Shown here one piece after another: positions 42,722-51,615 of a stretch of 64,000 bases of DNA. Source of the DNA: Cyanobium sp. CH-040 (GTDB taxonomy: Bacteria > Cyanobacteriota > Cyanobacteriia > PCC-6307 > Cyanobiaceae); the NCBI RefSeq assembly GCF_024346135.1, contig NZ_JAGQCJ010000005.1:1-64000 (forward strand), in the 5' to 3' direction. Both the position numbers and the translations under genes were made by a program. The notes beneath the pieces were generated by a model. It saw nothing but the letters and a program-made list of their open reading frames with translations, had not been told where the DNA came from and did no database searches. Numbering within the stretch: position 1 is the first letter of the stretch; the number at the start of each line of letters is the position of its first letter.

Positions 42722-43587
42722 TGGCCGGGGCAGGGGCGGCAGCGGTCCCCTACGCGGGTGAGCGGATCTGCCTCACCACCCGCCACGGCAAGGAGCGAGC
42801 CCTCGCCCTGCCCTTCCGCCTCGGCCTGGGCGCCAGCCTTGCCGTGCAGGGCTGCGACACCGACCGGCTGGGCACCTTCAGCGGCGAGGTGGAGCGTGCC
42901 GGCGATGCCCTGAGCACCTGCCGGCGCAAGGCCCTGCTGGGCCTGGAGGCCAGCGGCCTGCGGCTCGGCCTGGCCAGCGAGGGCAGCTTCGGCCCCCACC
43001 CCTCCGTGCCGCTGCTGGCGGTGGGGCAGGAGCTGCTGCTGTTCGTGGACCTGGAGCGCAACCTGAGCGTGCTGGAGCGGCGCACCGAGTGGCGCACCAA
43101 CTACAGCCACCGGCGGCTCGGGCCTGGGGAGGACCCGGCGGCATGGCTGGGGCAGGTGGGGTTCCCTCGCCATGCCGTGATCGCCCGCCCCGCCGGCGGA
43201 TCGCGCCAGCCCATCCACAAGGGGATCTCGGCTGCCGCGGAGCTGCGGGAAGCCCTGGCGGCCTGCCGCCGCGCCGACGCCAGGGGCGAGGTGTGGCTGG
43301 AGACGGACATGCGCGCCCATCTCAACCCCACGCGCATGCGCTCGATCCGCCGCCTCGGGCTGGCGCTGGTGCGGCGGCTGCGCAGCCCCTGTCCTGCCTG
43401 CCGGGCTCCGGGCTGGGGGCTGCAGGACACCGAACCCGGGCTCCCCTGCAGCTGGTGCGGCACCGCCACCCAGCTCACCGCCCACGAGCGCTGGGGGTGC
43501 CAGCACTGCGGCCACAGCGAACGGCGGCCGCGCCGGGATGGGCTGGAGGCCGCCGATCCCGGTCACTGTCCGTTCTGCAACCCCTGA
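42721..43587 (+). CDS. DUF6671-type protein with C-terminal zinc ribbons
   Basis: A 288-residue soluble protein: RICLTTRHGKERALALPFRL at the start, a middle with ARPAGGSRQPIHKGISAAAE, then two CxxC-pair zinc-binding sites near the C-terminus (CPACRAPGWG with CSWCG, and CQHCGHSERR with CPFC). The layout fits the DUF6671 family as I remember it. It is co-transcribed with the small membrane gene before it and followed by a CPA2 antiporter. Confidence 0.65.
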   Translation: MAGAGAAAVPYAGERICLTTRHGKERALALPFRLGLGASLAVQGCDTDRLGTFSGEVERAGDALSTCRRKALLGLEASGLRLGLASEGSFGPHPSVPLLAVGQELLLFVDLERNLSVLERRTEWRTNYSHRRLGPGEDPAAWLGQVGFPRHAVIARPAGGSRQPIHKGISAAAELREALAACRRADARGEVWLETDMRAHLNPTRMRSIRRLGLALVRRLRSPCPACRAPGWGLQDTEPGLPCSWCGTATQLTAHERWGCQHCGHSERRPRRDGLEAADPGHCPFCNP

Positions 43588-43614
43588 ACCCGCGGCCACC
43601 GATCAAGGAGGCTG

Positions 43615-45057
43615 ATGGGTGCCATCAGCAGCCCTTTTCATCCCGGGGGCGCGGATGAACCAAAGCGTGTGCCGGCGGAACTACATACGGTTGCCCTCGC
43701 TGCATGGATCCCGTTGATGCTCCCCGTCCCCCCACTGCTGCTGGAGATCGGCAGTCATCAGCTGGAGGTGGCCGAAACCCTGATCGGAGTCGGCCGCTTC
43801 CTGGTGATCTTCGTGGCGGCCCGCGCCATCGCCGAGCTGATGGTGCGCCTGCAGCTGCCCACGATCCTGGGCGAACTCGTCGCCGGCGTGCTGATCGGCG
43901 CCTCCGGCCTGCATCTGGTGATGCCGCCCGATGCCCAGACCCAGCTCAGCGGCGCCGTGCTCAACCTGGTGGGCTCCCTGGCCGACGTGCCGGCGGAGAC
44001 GGTCGTGGACGTCTACCGGGAAACCTTCCCCAGCCTGCAGGCGGTGTCGCAGCTCGGGCTCTTCGCCCTGCTGTTCCTGACGGGCCTGGAGAGCGAGCTC
44101 GATGAACTGGTGGCGGTGGGCCTGCAGGCCACCACGGTGGCCGTGACCGGGGTGGTGGTGCCCTTCGCCCTCGGCACCGCAGGCCTCTACTACCTCTTCC
44201 ATGTGCCCCTGATTCCGGCGGTGTTCGCCGGGGCGGCCATGACCGCCACCTCGATCGGCATCACCGCCAGCGTGTTCGGCGAACTGCAGTGGCTGAAGCG
44301 CAAGGAGGGCCAGATCGTGATCGGCGCCGCGGTGCTCGACGACATCCTCGGCATCGTGATCCTGGCGGTGGTGGTGAGCCTGGCCGGCGGCGGAGCCTTC
44401 ACCATCGGTCCGATCCTCAAGCTCTGCGCCGCCGCCGTGGTGTTCGTGGCGGCCGCCCTGTTCCTCAGCCGCACCGCCGCCCCGGCCTTCGACTGGGTTG
44501 TGGACCGTCTCAAGGCGCCCGGCGACGTGGCCGTGGCCAGCTTCGTGGTGCTCACGCTCAGCTGCTTCGCCGCCCAGGCCATCGGTCTGGAGGCCGCGCT
44601 CGGCGCCTTCGCCGCCGGCCTGATCCTCAGCGCCTCCAAGCACACCCACGACATCGACACGGCGGTGAAGCCGCTGGTGGCCCTGTTCGCCACGGTGTTC
44701 TTCGTGCTGATCGGCACCGGCATGGATCTGTCGGTGCTCAACCCCTTCGATCCCGCCAACCGGGAGGGGCTGATCGTGGCGGTGTTCCTGCTGGTGGTGG
44801 CGGTGGCCGGCAAGGTGTCGGCGGGCTGGACCTACACCAGCAAGGAGCCCACCAACCGCCTGGTGGTGGGCCTGGGGATGATGCCCCGCGGCGAGGTGGG
44901 TCTGATCTTCCTGGGCCTCGGCACCCAGGCCGGCATCCTCACCCCCGCCCTGGAGGCGGCCATCCTGCTGATGGTGATCGGCACCACCTTCCTGGCGCCG
45001 ATCCTGCTGCGTCTGGTGATCGGCAACCGCCAGGAGCTCGCCCCCCAGGCCTCCTGA
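43615..45057 (+). CDS. CPA2-family Na+/H+ antiporter
   Basis: A 480-residue protein with about 12-13 helices; family parts: LQLPTILGELVAGVLIGASG, LFALLFLTGLESELDELVAV, GAAMTATSIGITASVFGEL, GAAVLDDILGIVILAVVVSL (the DD ion site) and MMPRGEVGLIFLGLGTQAGI. Likely NapA/NhaS3-like, exporting Na+ to sustain Na+-driven bicarbonate uptake. The start at 43615 follows AAGGAGG (43605-43611) closely; an ATG at 43717 is an alternative. Confidence 0.88.
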   Translation: MGAISSPFHPGGADEPKRVPAELHTVALAAWIPLMLPVPPLLLEIGSHQLEVAETLIGVGRFLVIFVAARAIAELMVRLQLPTILGELVAGVLIGASGLHLVMPPDAQTQLSGAVLNLVGSLADVPAETVVDVYRETFPSLQAVSQLGLFALLFLTGLESELDELVAVGLQATTVAVTGVVVPFALGTAGLYYLFHVPLIPAVFAGAAMTATSIGITASVFGELQWLKRKEGQIVIGAAVLDDILGIVILAVVVSLAGGGAFTIGPILKLCAAAVVFVAAALFLSRTAAPAFDWVVDRLKAPGDVAVASFVVLTLSCFAAQAIGLEAALGAFAAGLILSASKHTHDIDTAVKPLVALFATVFFVLIGTGMDLSVLNPFDPANREGLIVAVFLLVVAVAGKVSAGWTYTSKEPTNRLVVGLGMMPRGEVGLIFLGLGTQAGILTPALEAAILLMVIGTTFLAPILLRLVIGNRQELAPQAS

Positions 45058-45104
45058 GCAACGCAGGCCTCCTGGAGCAAGCCAGGTCTGCTGAGCAAAC
45101 GAGA

Positions 45105-45151
45105 ACGCGCCCTCAGGCTCCCCGCAAGGGGAACCCCGGGGGCGCTCTTTT
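45105..45151 (+). terminator. rho-independent terminator after the CPA2 antiporter
   Basis: CGCGCCC (45105-45111) and GGGGGCGC (45138-45145) form the outer stem around an inner CCCC-GCAA-GGGG hairpin, followed by a T-rich end (CTTTT). It lies about 50 bases past the antiporter stop. In the rest of the gap to 45370 I see no gene. Confidence 0.65.
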
Positions 45152-45370
45152 CATGCCCACGGGCGCCTTGTCGTGATCGGCGGCAGGGATCGCTTCAGCC
45201 ACTGGGCCAGCAGGACAGGCGGCCGGATGGATGCGCCTGGCGCCATGGGCACGACGGGATCCCGGCTGCCGGGAGATGGTGCCCGAGAGGGAGGCCACGA
45301 GGGCAGGCTCGCGGTCATCGAGCAACTCTTCCCGTGCCGCCTCAGCGCAGGGATCAGCGGGGAACCGAGC

Positions 45371-46033
45371 TCAGAACAGGCCCCGGTACCGCACCAGCAG
45401 CTGCACCATCGCCCAGGAGCCCAGGGTGACCTTCACCGCCACCAGCATGTTCAGCAGGGGGATCCAGCCACCGCTGGCGATCGCCCCGTAGCGGCCCTGC
45501 ATCGCCGGACCCAGGCCTTCGAGGCTGAGGAAGGCCAGCAGCAGGAACAGCACCACCGCGCCCTTCTCCCAGAGGTCGGCGCGGTAGCGGTTGTAGAAGC
45601 GGTCCACCATGCGCAGCGAGCCGCTGATCAGCAGCAGGCCGATGGCCGTGCCGCCCGCCACCCCCGCCGCGAAGCCGCCGCCCGGGGAGAGATGGCCGCG
45701 CAGGGCCAGTTCCACCGCCACCAGGGCGCACACCGTGGCGCCCAGCTGGCAGAGCACCACGGAAGGGGCGTCCTGAACGACGAGGATGCGGCGCTGCAGG
45801 GGGTCACCGCTGAAGATCCAGCGCACGCCGATCGAGGCCAGGGTGAACACCACCACCTCAGCCACCGTGTCGTAGAGGCGGGTGTAGAGGATCACGGTGG
45901 ACACCAGATTGGGCACCCGCCCGGCCTCCAGCAGCGCATCCACGGTGCCGCCGACGTCGGGGAGGGTCGGCAGTGCCACGGTGAGGGGAATCAGGAACAG
46001 CAGCAGCGCCGCCGGGGCGTAGACGTATCTCAC
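45371..46033 (-). CDS. mrpB: Mrp antiporter subunit B (MnhB domain)
   Basis: A 220-residue protein starting at GTG 46033, overlapping the stop of the preceding gene. The N-terminal part (NLVSTVILYTRLYDTVAEVV, FTLASIGVRW) is the MbhE/MrpA-C-terminal-like segment; the rest (HLSPGGGFAAGVAGGTAIGL) is the MnhB core. Last gene of the mrp operon, encoding part of the multisubunit Na+/H+ antiporter. Confidence 0.88.
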   Translation of the reverse strand: MRYVYAPAALLLFLIPLTVALPTLPDVGGTVDALLEAGRVPNLVSTVILYTRLYDTVAEVVVFTLASIGVRWIFSGDPLQRRILVVQDAPSVVLCQLGATVCALVAVELALRGHLSPGGGFAAGVAGGTAIGLLLISGSLRMVDRFYNRYRADLWEKGAVVLFLLLAFLSLEGLGPAMQGRYGAIASGGWIPLLNMLVAVKVTLGSWAMVQLLVRYRGLF

Positions 46034-46578
46034 ACCCCCGCCTCCTGGATCGGCGCGGACGCGGCCGGCAGCAGCTGCAGGACGTCCAGCAGGTCGCCCC
46101 AGCCGCCCTGGCGGGGCAGGGCGGCGAGGCGCTGCAGCAGCCGGGGGCTGTGGAGACGCACCTGCAGCACGGCCGCATCGGGCTGCCACTCGAGCAGTCC
46201 GTGGAGGCCCTGCAGCTCCACGTCCTGCACCAGTTCCAGCCGCAGGCTGAGCTGATCAAGCCAGCCCTCCAGCTGGCGCCGGCGCTCGGAGGGCAGCGGC
46301 GGGCTGCCGGCGGGCCAGGCGAGACGCAGCACCATCGAGGAGCGCAGGGCCACCGCGTAGAGGGTGGTCGAGAGCAGCGTGCCCACCAGGGCCTCGGTGA
46401 GAGCCACGTCGGCCGCCCCCAGCAGGGCGTAGATCAGAGCGGCCACGGCGCCCAGGATGCCGCGCAGCACCAGGGTCTGGTAGGGGTTCGACTGCGCCAC
46501 CACCAGGATCGCCGTGAGCGGCAGCAGGGCCGTGATCGGCAGCAGCAGGGGCAGGTCGGTGGCGAGGGTGCTGGTCAT
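46030..46578 (-). CDS. Mrp subunit A-like (DUF4040/MbhD domain only)
   Basis: A 182-residue protein. Its membrane part, with VVAQSNPYQTLVLRGILGAV, ALIYALLGAADVALTEALVG and TLLSTTLYAVAL, is the MbhD/DUF4040 piece that forms the end of long MrpA proteins. A soluble C-terminal extension of about 90 residues follows. Cyanobacterial mrp operons carry such short MrpA genes after mrpG. Overlaps mrpG by ATGA. Confidence 0.82.
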   Translation of the reverse strand: MTSTLATDLPLLLPITALLPLTAILVVAQSNPYQTLVLRGILGAVAALIYALLGAADVALTEALVGTLLSTTLYAVALRSSMVLRLAWPAGSPPLPSERRRQLEGWLDQLSLRLELVQDVELQGLHGLLEWQPDAAVLQVRLHSPRLLQRLAALPRQGGWGDLLDVLQLLPAASAPIQEAGV

Positions 46579-46895
46579 GGGGCGGGAGGGAAGCGGCGGG
46601 CCGCCTGGGAACAGGCCGCCAGCACGTAGCCGAAGATCGTGTTCCACACCACCAGCGACAGCAGCGCCAGCAGCAGCAGCGGCCATTCGCGCTGGAAGCG
46701 CAGCAGGAGGCCGAGCAGCATCAGCGCCGAGCCGAGGGTGTCGGAGATCCCCAGGTAGTGGAGCTTGGTGAGGTAGCTGCCGCGACCGAGCAGGGGCCAG
46801 CTGCCGGCGATCCAGAACACCAGCCCGAGCAGCAGCAGCAGCGCACTGGCGATCTGGGCGAGCCCGGAGAAGCCGGCGGCAAGGGCGGGGATCAT
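46575..46895 (-). CDS. mrpG: Mrp antiporter subunit G
   Basis: A 106-residue, three-helix protein with the MnhG/PhaG motif YLTKLHYLGISDTLGSALML after a short first helix. It overlaps mrpF upstream (ATGA at 46892-46895) and the mrpA-like gene downstream. Confidence 0.9.
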   Translation of the reverse strand: MIPALAAGFSGLAQIASALLLLLGLVFWIAGSWPLLGRGSYLTKLHYLGISDTLGSALMLLGLLLRFQREWPLLLLALLSLVVWNTIFGYVLAACSQAARRFPPAP

Positions 46896-47140
46896 CGCTC
46901 CACCCCCTGCAGCAGGTTGGCCAGGAGCATCACCGAGCCGTTGCCGACGCTGAGGACGATCACCCCCACCAGACCCACCATCCAGTCGTCACGCACCACC
47001 GACACCACCAGCATCACCATCCCCACCTTGGTGGACACGCTGGCGAAGGCCGCCAGGCGGTGCCACACGTCGGTGCGGCGGCACACCACCAGGATCTCCA
47101 GCAGCACCGCCAGCACCATCCCGAACAGCAGCCCGCTCAT
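46892..47140 (-). CDS. mrpF: Mrp antiporter subunit F
   Basis: An 82-residue, three-helix protein: LLFGMVLAVLLEILVVCRRT, KVGMVMLVVSVVRDDWMVG and VLSVGNGSVMLLANLL, fitting MnhF/PhaF. Its start overlaps the mrpE stop (4 bases). Confidence 0.88.
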   Translation of the reverse strand: MSGLLFGMVLAVLLEILVVCRRTDVWHRLAAFASVSTKVGMVMLVVSVVRDDWMVGLVGVIVLSVGNGSVMLLANLLQGVER

Positions 47141-47544
47141 CGCCGGTCCTCCTCGAAAACCAGGTGGTGCACGCGGTAGCTGCGGCCGCCGTCGTCGAGC
47201 CCCAGGGCGATCGTGAACGGCGTGAGGGTGATGCGGAACACATCCAGGAACACCAGCACGCTGGAGGGACGGCCGCTGGGCAGCACCGGCTCGTCGTGCA
47301 GCACGCTCTCCTCCAGCTTGCGATGCAGCAGCAGCTGCACCGCCTCGCCGTAGGCCTGGGGCACGGCCGCCAGGCTGGCGGCGAGGGCACGCCAGAGCTG
47401 CGCCGGTGTGAGCGAGCGCACGCGCCTGGGGAGCGGCAGTGCCAGGGACACCGCCAGCCCGATGACCACATTGAGCTCATCGGGGTCGGCGGTGAGCAGC
47501 AACCAGATCAGCATGCGCAGGGCGATCAGGATCAACCGAGACAT
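47137..47544 (-). CDS. mrpE: Mrp antiporter subunit E
   Basis: A 135-residue membrane protein with MnhE features: LRMLIWLLLTADPDELNVVI, GLAVSLALPLP, VPQAYGEAVQLLLHRKLEE, and DVFRITLTPFTIALGLDD near the end. It overlaps mrpD by 13 bp. Confidence 0.9.
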   Translation of the reverse strand: MSRLILIALRMLIWLLLTADPDELNVVIGLAVSLALPLPRRVRSLTPAQLWRALAASLAAVPQAYGEAVQLLLHRKLEESVLHDEPVLPSGRPSSVLVFLDVFRITLTPFTIALGLDDGGRSYRVHHLVFEEDRR

Positions 47545-49100
47545 GGGGCCTCCGCTGCGAGCAGTTCGGCGCTGAGGGGCTGCAGGCGCAGCAGCAGCAG
47601 CTGCAGACCGGCCCCCACCACCGCCAGGGCACCGAGCAGGTCGACCAGGCGCTCGAGGTTGGGCAGCCGCAGCCGCTGGCGGAGCCCGAGGGCTGTCATC
47701 GGGCTGGCCAGAGCGCGCCGCAGGGCCTCCACCCCGGCCCCGGCGGCGAGCACCGCCAGCCCCTTGCCCAGGGCCGCGGGGCCGGGGAACGGCGAGCCAC
47801 CGGGGAGCCACGGCGCCAGCAGGCCCACCAGCAGCAGCAGCAGGGCGAGCAGCAGCCCCCCCGGCGCCTGCACCTGCCGGCCGGCGCCCAGGGGCAGCCA
47901 GCAGATGCGGGCGTAGACCGCCGCCGTGCCCACCATCAGCAGGGGCAGCAGCCAGCCCAGCAGATGCAGCGGCAGACCGGGGATGCCGGTGGGCGGCAGC
48001 ACTTCCAGGGCGGCCTTGGTGTAGTAGCCCAGCAGCGGCGGCGCCCCGGCGATCGAGAGGGCACCCACCAGCAGGGGCAGCCCCAGGGCCGGCACCAGGG
48101 GGTGACGGCCCCAGAGCGAGAGATCGCGGCTGGGCACCTTGCCGGCCACCAGGAAGAGGGCGCCCTTGGCGACGCCATGGCCGAGCACGAACAGTCCGCC
48201 GGCGGCGGGATTGAGCAGGGCGAAGCCCATCTGGGAGAGGGTGCTCCAGGCCAGCAGGCGCTTGAGATCACCATCGCCGAGGGCATAGACCTGGCCCAGC
48301 AGCACACTGGCCAGGCCCACCCATGTGAACACCGGTTGCTGGGCAGGCAGCAGCAGCGCCAGGCGCAGCAGCGGGCAGATCCCGCCGGCCACCACCACCC
48401 CGGAGAGCAGGGCCGACACCGGGGCCGGAGCCTCGGCATGGGTCTGGGGCAGCCAGAGGCCGCTGAGGAACAGGCCGGCCTTGGTGAGCAGGCCCAGCAT
48501 CACCAGGGCCAGACCCACCGCCAGGGTGGTGCTGCCCGGAGGCAGCTGCTGCAGCGACTGCAGCCGGAAACTGCCCGTATAGAGATAGAGGAGCCCGGTG
48601 CCGATCAGGAACAGCGTCATCACGCCGTTGCCCACCAGCAGGTAGCGCAGGGCGACCCAGAGCTGGCGGGGTTCCCGGCTCTGCAGGATGAGCAGAAAGG
48701 CGGTGATGCCCACCACCTCGAGCGCCACGTAGAGGCTCACCAGATCGGTGGCCAGGAAGGCGGAGTTGAGGCCCCCCAGCAGCACCATCAGCAGCAGCAG
48801 GAAGGGGCCCGGCGGCGGCTGGCGCCAGCTGTCCACCAGCACGCCCAGCACCACCAGGCCGTTGAGCAGCAGAAACGGGGCCGCCACGCCGTCGAGCTGC
48901 AGCTGCACCCCCAGGCTGCCGATCAGCTCGAACAGCACCTGGCGGCCGGGTTGGCTGGCCCAGACGCCCCAGGCCAGGGTGGTGAGCACGCACACCAGGG
49001 CCAGGGGGCGGGCCAGGCGGGGCAGCAGGGCGGCGCTGAACGCGGCCAGAAAGGGGAGCAGCAGCCAGGCGATCGCCAGGGTGAGGGCTGTGATCGCCAT
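47532..49100 (-). CDS. mrpD: Mrp antiporter subunit D (NuoM/N-like)
   Basis: A 522-residue protein with about 14 helices homologous to complex I antiporter subunits: LYVALEVVGITAFLLILQSR, LTKAGLFLSGLWLPQTHAEA, LGDGDLKRLLAWSTLSQMGF and LFVLGHGVAKGALFLVAGKV with the conserved Lys residues of the proton path. It overlaps mrpC by one base. Confidence 0.9.
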   Translation of the reverse strand: MAITALTLAIAWLLLPFLAAFSAALLPRLARPLALVCVLTTLAWGVWASQPGRQVLFELIGSLGVQLQLDGVAAPFLLLNGLVVLGVLVDSWRQPPPGPFLLLLMVLLGGLNSAFLATDLVSLYVALEVVGITAFLLILQSREPRQLWVALRYLLVGNGVMTLFLIGTGLLYLYTGSFRLQSLQQLPPGSTTLAVGLALVMLGLLTKAGLFLSGLWLPQTHAEAPAPVSALLSGVVVAGGICPLLRLALLLPAQQPVFTWVGLASVLLGQVYALGDGDLKRLLAWSTLSQMGFALLNPAAGGLFVLGHGVAKGALFLVAGKVPSRDLSLWGRHPLVPALGLPLLVGALSIAGAPPLLGYYTKAALEVLPPTGIPGLPLHLLGWLLPLLMVGTAAVYARICWLPLGAGRQVQAPGGLLLALLLLLVGLLAPWLPGGSPFPGPAALGKGLAVLAAGAGVEALRRALASPMTALGLRQRLRLPNLERLVDLLGALAVVGAGLQLLLLRLQPLSAELLAAEAPCLG

Positions 49101-49507
49101 CAGGAGCGGCGCCCGGACGAAGCCGGCACGGATGACTCGAGCAGCAGCCGCTCGAAGCTGGTGGTCTCGAGCAGGGGATCGAGACGCGACAGGCGGGCGA
49201 TGGTGACCAGCAGCAGAGCCTGGATGGACAGGCCGATGACGATGGCGGTGAGGATCACGGCCTGGGGGATGGGGTCGGCCCAGGCCAGATCGGGCGAGGC
49301 GGCGCGGATCAGTTCGTCGCGGTCGAGGATCGGCGTGCGCAGGCCGCTGCGCGAGGCCACCAGCACGAACAGCGAGATGGCGCCGGTGCCCATCACATCC
49401 AGGGCCAGGGCGCGCAGGAACAGGTTCTGGCGCCAGATCAGCCCCAGGAAGCCAACCAGGGCCGTGAGCAGCACCAGCACCTCCAGCAGTCGGAAGGGGT
49501 CGGGCAC
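49100..49507 (-). CDS. mrpC: Mrp antiporter subunit C (NuoK-like)
   Basis: A 135-residue protein from a GTG at 49507, with three helices: LLEVLVLLTALVGFLGLIWR, LFLRALALDVMGTGAISLFV, and ADPIPQAVILTAIVIGLSIQ (the NuoK-family DPxPQALVLTAIVI signature). First gene of the mrp C-D-E-F-G-A-B operon. Confidence 0.9.
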   Translation of the reverse strand: MPDPFRLLEVLVLLTALVGFLGLIWRQNLFLRALALDVMGTGAISLFVLVASRSGLRTPILDRDELIRAASPDLAWADPIPQAVILTAIVIGLSIQALLLVTIARLSRLDPLLETTSFERLLLESSVPASSGRRS

Positions 49508-49556
49508 GTCGGGGTGAGGAAGCGCCGAACCATAGCCGCGCCCACTGGCCGTTGGG

Positions 49557-50729
49557 TCAGAAGGGGGCGCTGGGATCGCGCAGGAAGCGGGGCACCCCCG
49601 GGGCGGTGCCGCGGGCGAAGGCCAGCCAGCGGAAATCGCCCAGGGCGTGGGGGTCCACCAGGCGCAGCAGCGCCTCCCGGCGGGCCAGGGCCTGGGCCAG
49701 CGCAGCGCCGGGGAGCTGCTGCAGCCCGTGGAGTCGCTCGGCCAGCCCCAGGGCGAGCAGGGCCTGGCCCTGGCGGCAGTGGCCCAGGGGCCGCCAGCCG
49801 CTGGCCCCGGCCTCCCGCTCCAGACTGTCGATGCAGAGGTGGGCGGTGAGATCCCAGCTGCCGGGCTGCTGCAGGGGATCGCCGCTGGCCTGCTGGTGGC
49901 GGTAGGCCATCAGCGTGCCCTGGGCCCGGGCCGGGGCGTAGTAGCGGCTGGCCTCGAGGGCGTAGTCGATCACCAGCAGCCAGCCGTCGCCGAGGGCGGC
50001 TGCCGCCTGCTGCAGCCAGGGGGCCAGGCCCGGATGCAGCTCGGTGGTCCAGCCCGGCCCGAGCCGCGGACCGGGCGGGTCGAGGCCGAGGCCGGCGAGC
50101 GCAGGACGCAGGCCGGCCTCCAGGCGCTCCCCGGGCTGCAGACGCAGCAGCGCTTCGCCGCCGTCACTGCCGCCCGCCAGCACCACCCGCTGGCGCCGCC
50201 AGTCCTCCCCGTCCCAGCAGATCCGCTCCACCGGCAGGGCGTCGAGCACCTCATGGGCCAGCAGCACCCCGCGCACCGGAGCGGCGGCCAGCTCGGCGAA
50301 GCCGCTCCAGCGGCAGGGCAGCGGACAGGCGGCCAGGCGTTGGCGCTGGCGGGCCGCCATGCCCGGGTTGGGCTCCACCAGCACCAGCTCGCAGCGGGCG
50401 GCCAGGTCGGGCCAGCCCGCCGCCAGGGCCGCCGCCAGATCGGCCGCCAGGCTGCCCTCGCCGGGCCCGGCTTCCACCAGCGCCAGCGGGCCGGGAGCGG
50501 TGGCCGCCAGCTCGCTCAGCCACTCGGCCAGCTGGGACGCCAGCAGGGCCGCGAAGTCGGCGCCCAGGGAGGGGGCTGTGGCGAAGTCCCCCCGCGGGCC
50601 GATCCGCAGCCGCCCGGAGCCGTAGGCGCCGTGGTCCGGGTCGTGCAGCACCCAGTCCATGTAGGTGGAGAAGGGCACGGCGCCGCCGGCGGCCGCCAGG
50701 CGCCGTTGCAACCAGCCGGGAACGGTCAC
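49557..50729 (-). CDS. MidA/NDUFAF7-like SAM-dependent methyltransferase
   Basis: A 390-residue class I methyltransferase of COG1565: PFSTYMDWVLHDPDHGAYGS, GDFATAPSLGADFAALLASQ, LVEAGPGEGSLAADLAAAL (SAM site) and LLAHEVLDALPVERICW. Mitochondrial homologues methylate an arginine of a complex I subunit. A link to NDH-1 is possible but not shown. It starts at GTG 50729. Confidence 0.87.
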   Translation of the reverse strand: MTVPGWLQRRLAAAGGAVPFSTYMDWVLHDPDHGAYGSGRLRIGPRGDFATAPSLGADFAALLASQLAEWLSELAATAPGPLALVEAGPGEGSLAADLAAALAAGWPDLAARCELVLVEPNPGMAARQRQRLAACPLPCRWSGFAELAAAPVRGVLLAHEVLDALPVERICWDGEDWRRQRVVLAGGSDGGEALLRLQPGERLEAGLRPALAGLGLDPPGPRLGPGWTTELHPGLAPWLQQAAAALGDGWLLVIDYALEASRYYAPARAQGTLMAYRHQQASGDPLQQPGSWDLTAHLCIDSLEREAGASGWRPLGHCRQGQALLALGLAERLHGLQQLPGAALAQALARREALLRLVDPHALGDFRWLAFARGTAPGVPRFLRDPSAPF

Positions 50730-50777
50730 GACGCAGGGGCCAGCTCAGGGAGAATGCATCCTCTCCGGAGCAGGTGC

Positions 50778-51608
50778 ATGGGTGGGTTGGCGGCCGCTTG
50801 GGCGGCAAGGGTGTCGGCGGTGCTGATGCCGGCGGCGCTTGCGGTTCTGCTGGCCCTGGGCGGCTGGGCCGGCCCGGCCCTGGCCGCCGACAACCCGGAA
50901 CTGCTGCCCGATCACCCCACCCCCGTGATCGACCTGGCCCGGGCCTTCACCGACGCCCAGCGCACGGAGCTGGAACACCACCTCAGCGCCGTGGAGGCCG
51001 AGAGCGGCTGGAAGCTGCGGGTGCTCACCCAGTACGAGCGCACCCCGGGGCTGGCGGTGAAGGACTTCTGGAACCTGGACGAGCGCTCGCTGCTGCTGGT
51101 GGCCGATCCCCGCGGCGGCAACCTGCTCAACTTCAACGTGGGCGACGCTCTGTTCGCACTGATGCCCCGCACCTACTGGGTGGAGCTGCAGACCCGCTTC
51201 GGCAACCAGTACTACGTGCGCGACCACGGCGAGGACGGCGCCATCATCGACGCGCTGGGCGCGGTGGAGACCTGCCTGGAGCGGGGCGGCTGCCAGGTGG
51301 TGCCGGGCCTGCCCCAGGAGCAGTGGGTGCTCACCCTGGCCACCTCGATCCTGGGGGGCCTGATCGTGGGCTTCGCCGCCTACCCCCGCCAGCCCGGCCG
51401 CAGCGTGGAGTGGGCCTGGGTGCTCCTGCTCTCACCCCTGTGGGTGATCCTGTTCGGGGTGTTCGGCGTGGCGCCGATCGTGACCCGCACCAGCGACGTG
51501 CTGCCGCTGCTGCGCAATGCCCTGGGATTCGCCGGGGCGATCGCCGCCGCCTACCTGATCGCCCAGAACACGGTGGGGCGCACCAGGGTCAGCGGCGGCG
51601 AGAGCTGA
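50778..51608 (+). CDS. TPM-domain protein, Psb32/TLP18.3-like
   Basis: A 276-residue protein: signal peptide (LMPAALAVLLALGG), then the TPM domain VIDLARAFTDAQRTELEHHL and WKLRVLTQYERTPGLAVKDF, and a C-terminus with three helices (VLTLATSILGGLIVGFAAYP). In cyanobacteria Psb32 supports photosystem II repair at the thylakoid lumen face. ATG 50778 has a GGAG 8 bases upstream; ATG 50754 is the alternative. Confidence 0.82.
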   Translation: MGGLAAAWAARVSAVLMPAALAVLLALGGWAGPALAADNPELLPDHPTPVIDLARAFTDAQRTELEHHLSAVEAESGWKLRVLTQYERTPGLAVKDFWNLDERSLLLVADPRGGNLLNFNVGDALFALMPRTYWVELQTRFGNQYYVRDHGEDGAIIDALGAVETCLERGGCQVVPGLPQEQWVLTLATSILGGLIVGFAAYPRQPGRSVEWAWVLLLSPLWVILFGVFGVAPIVTRTSDVLPLLRNALGFAGAIAAAYLIAQNTVGRTRVSGGES

Positions 51609-51615
51609 GCGGCGC

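Noticed and set aside
49647-50753. Long 5' extension of the Psb32-like frame
   Set aside because: It is antisense to the MidA-like methyltransferase and Gln/Ala-rich; the signal peptide marks the real start near 50778.
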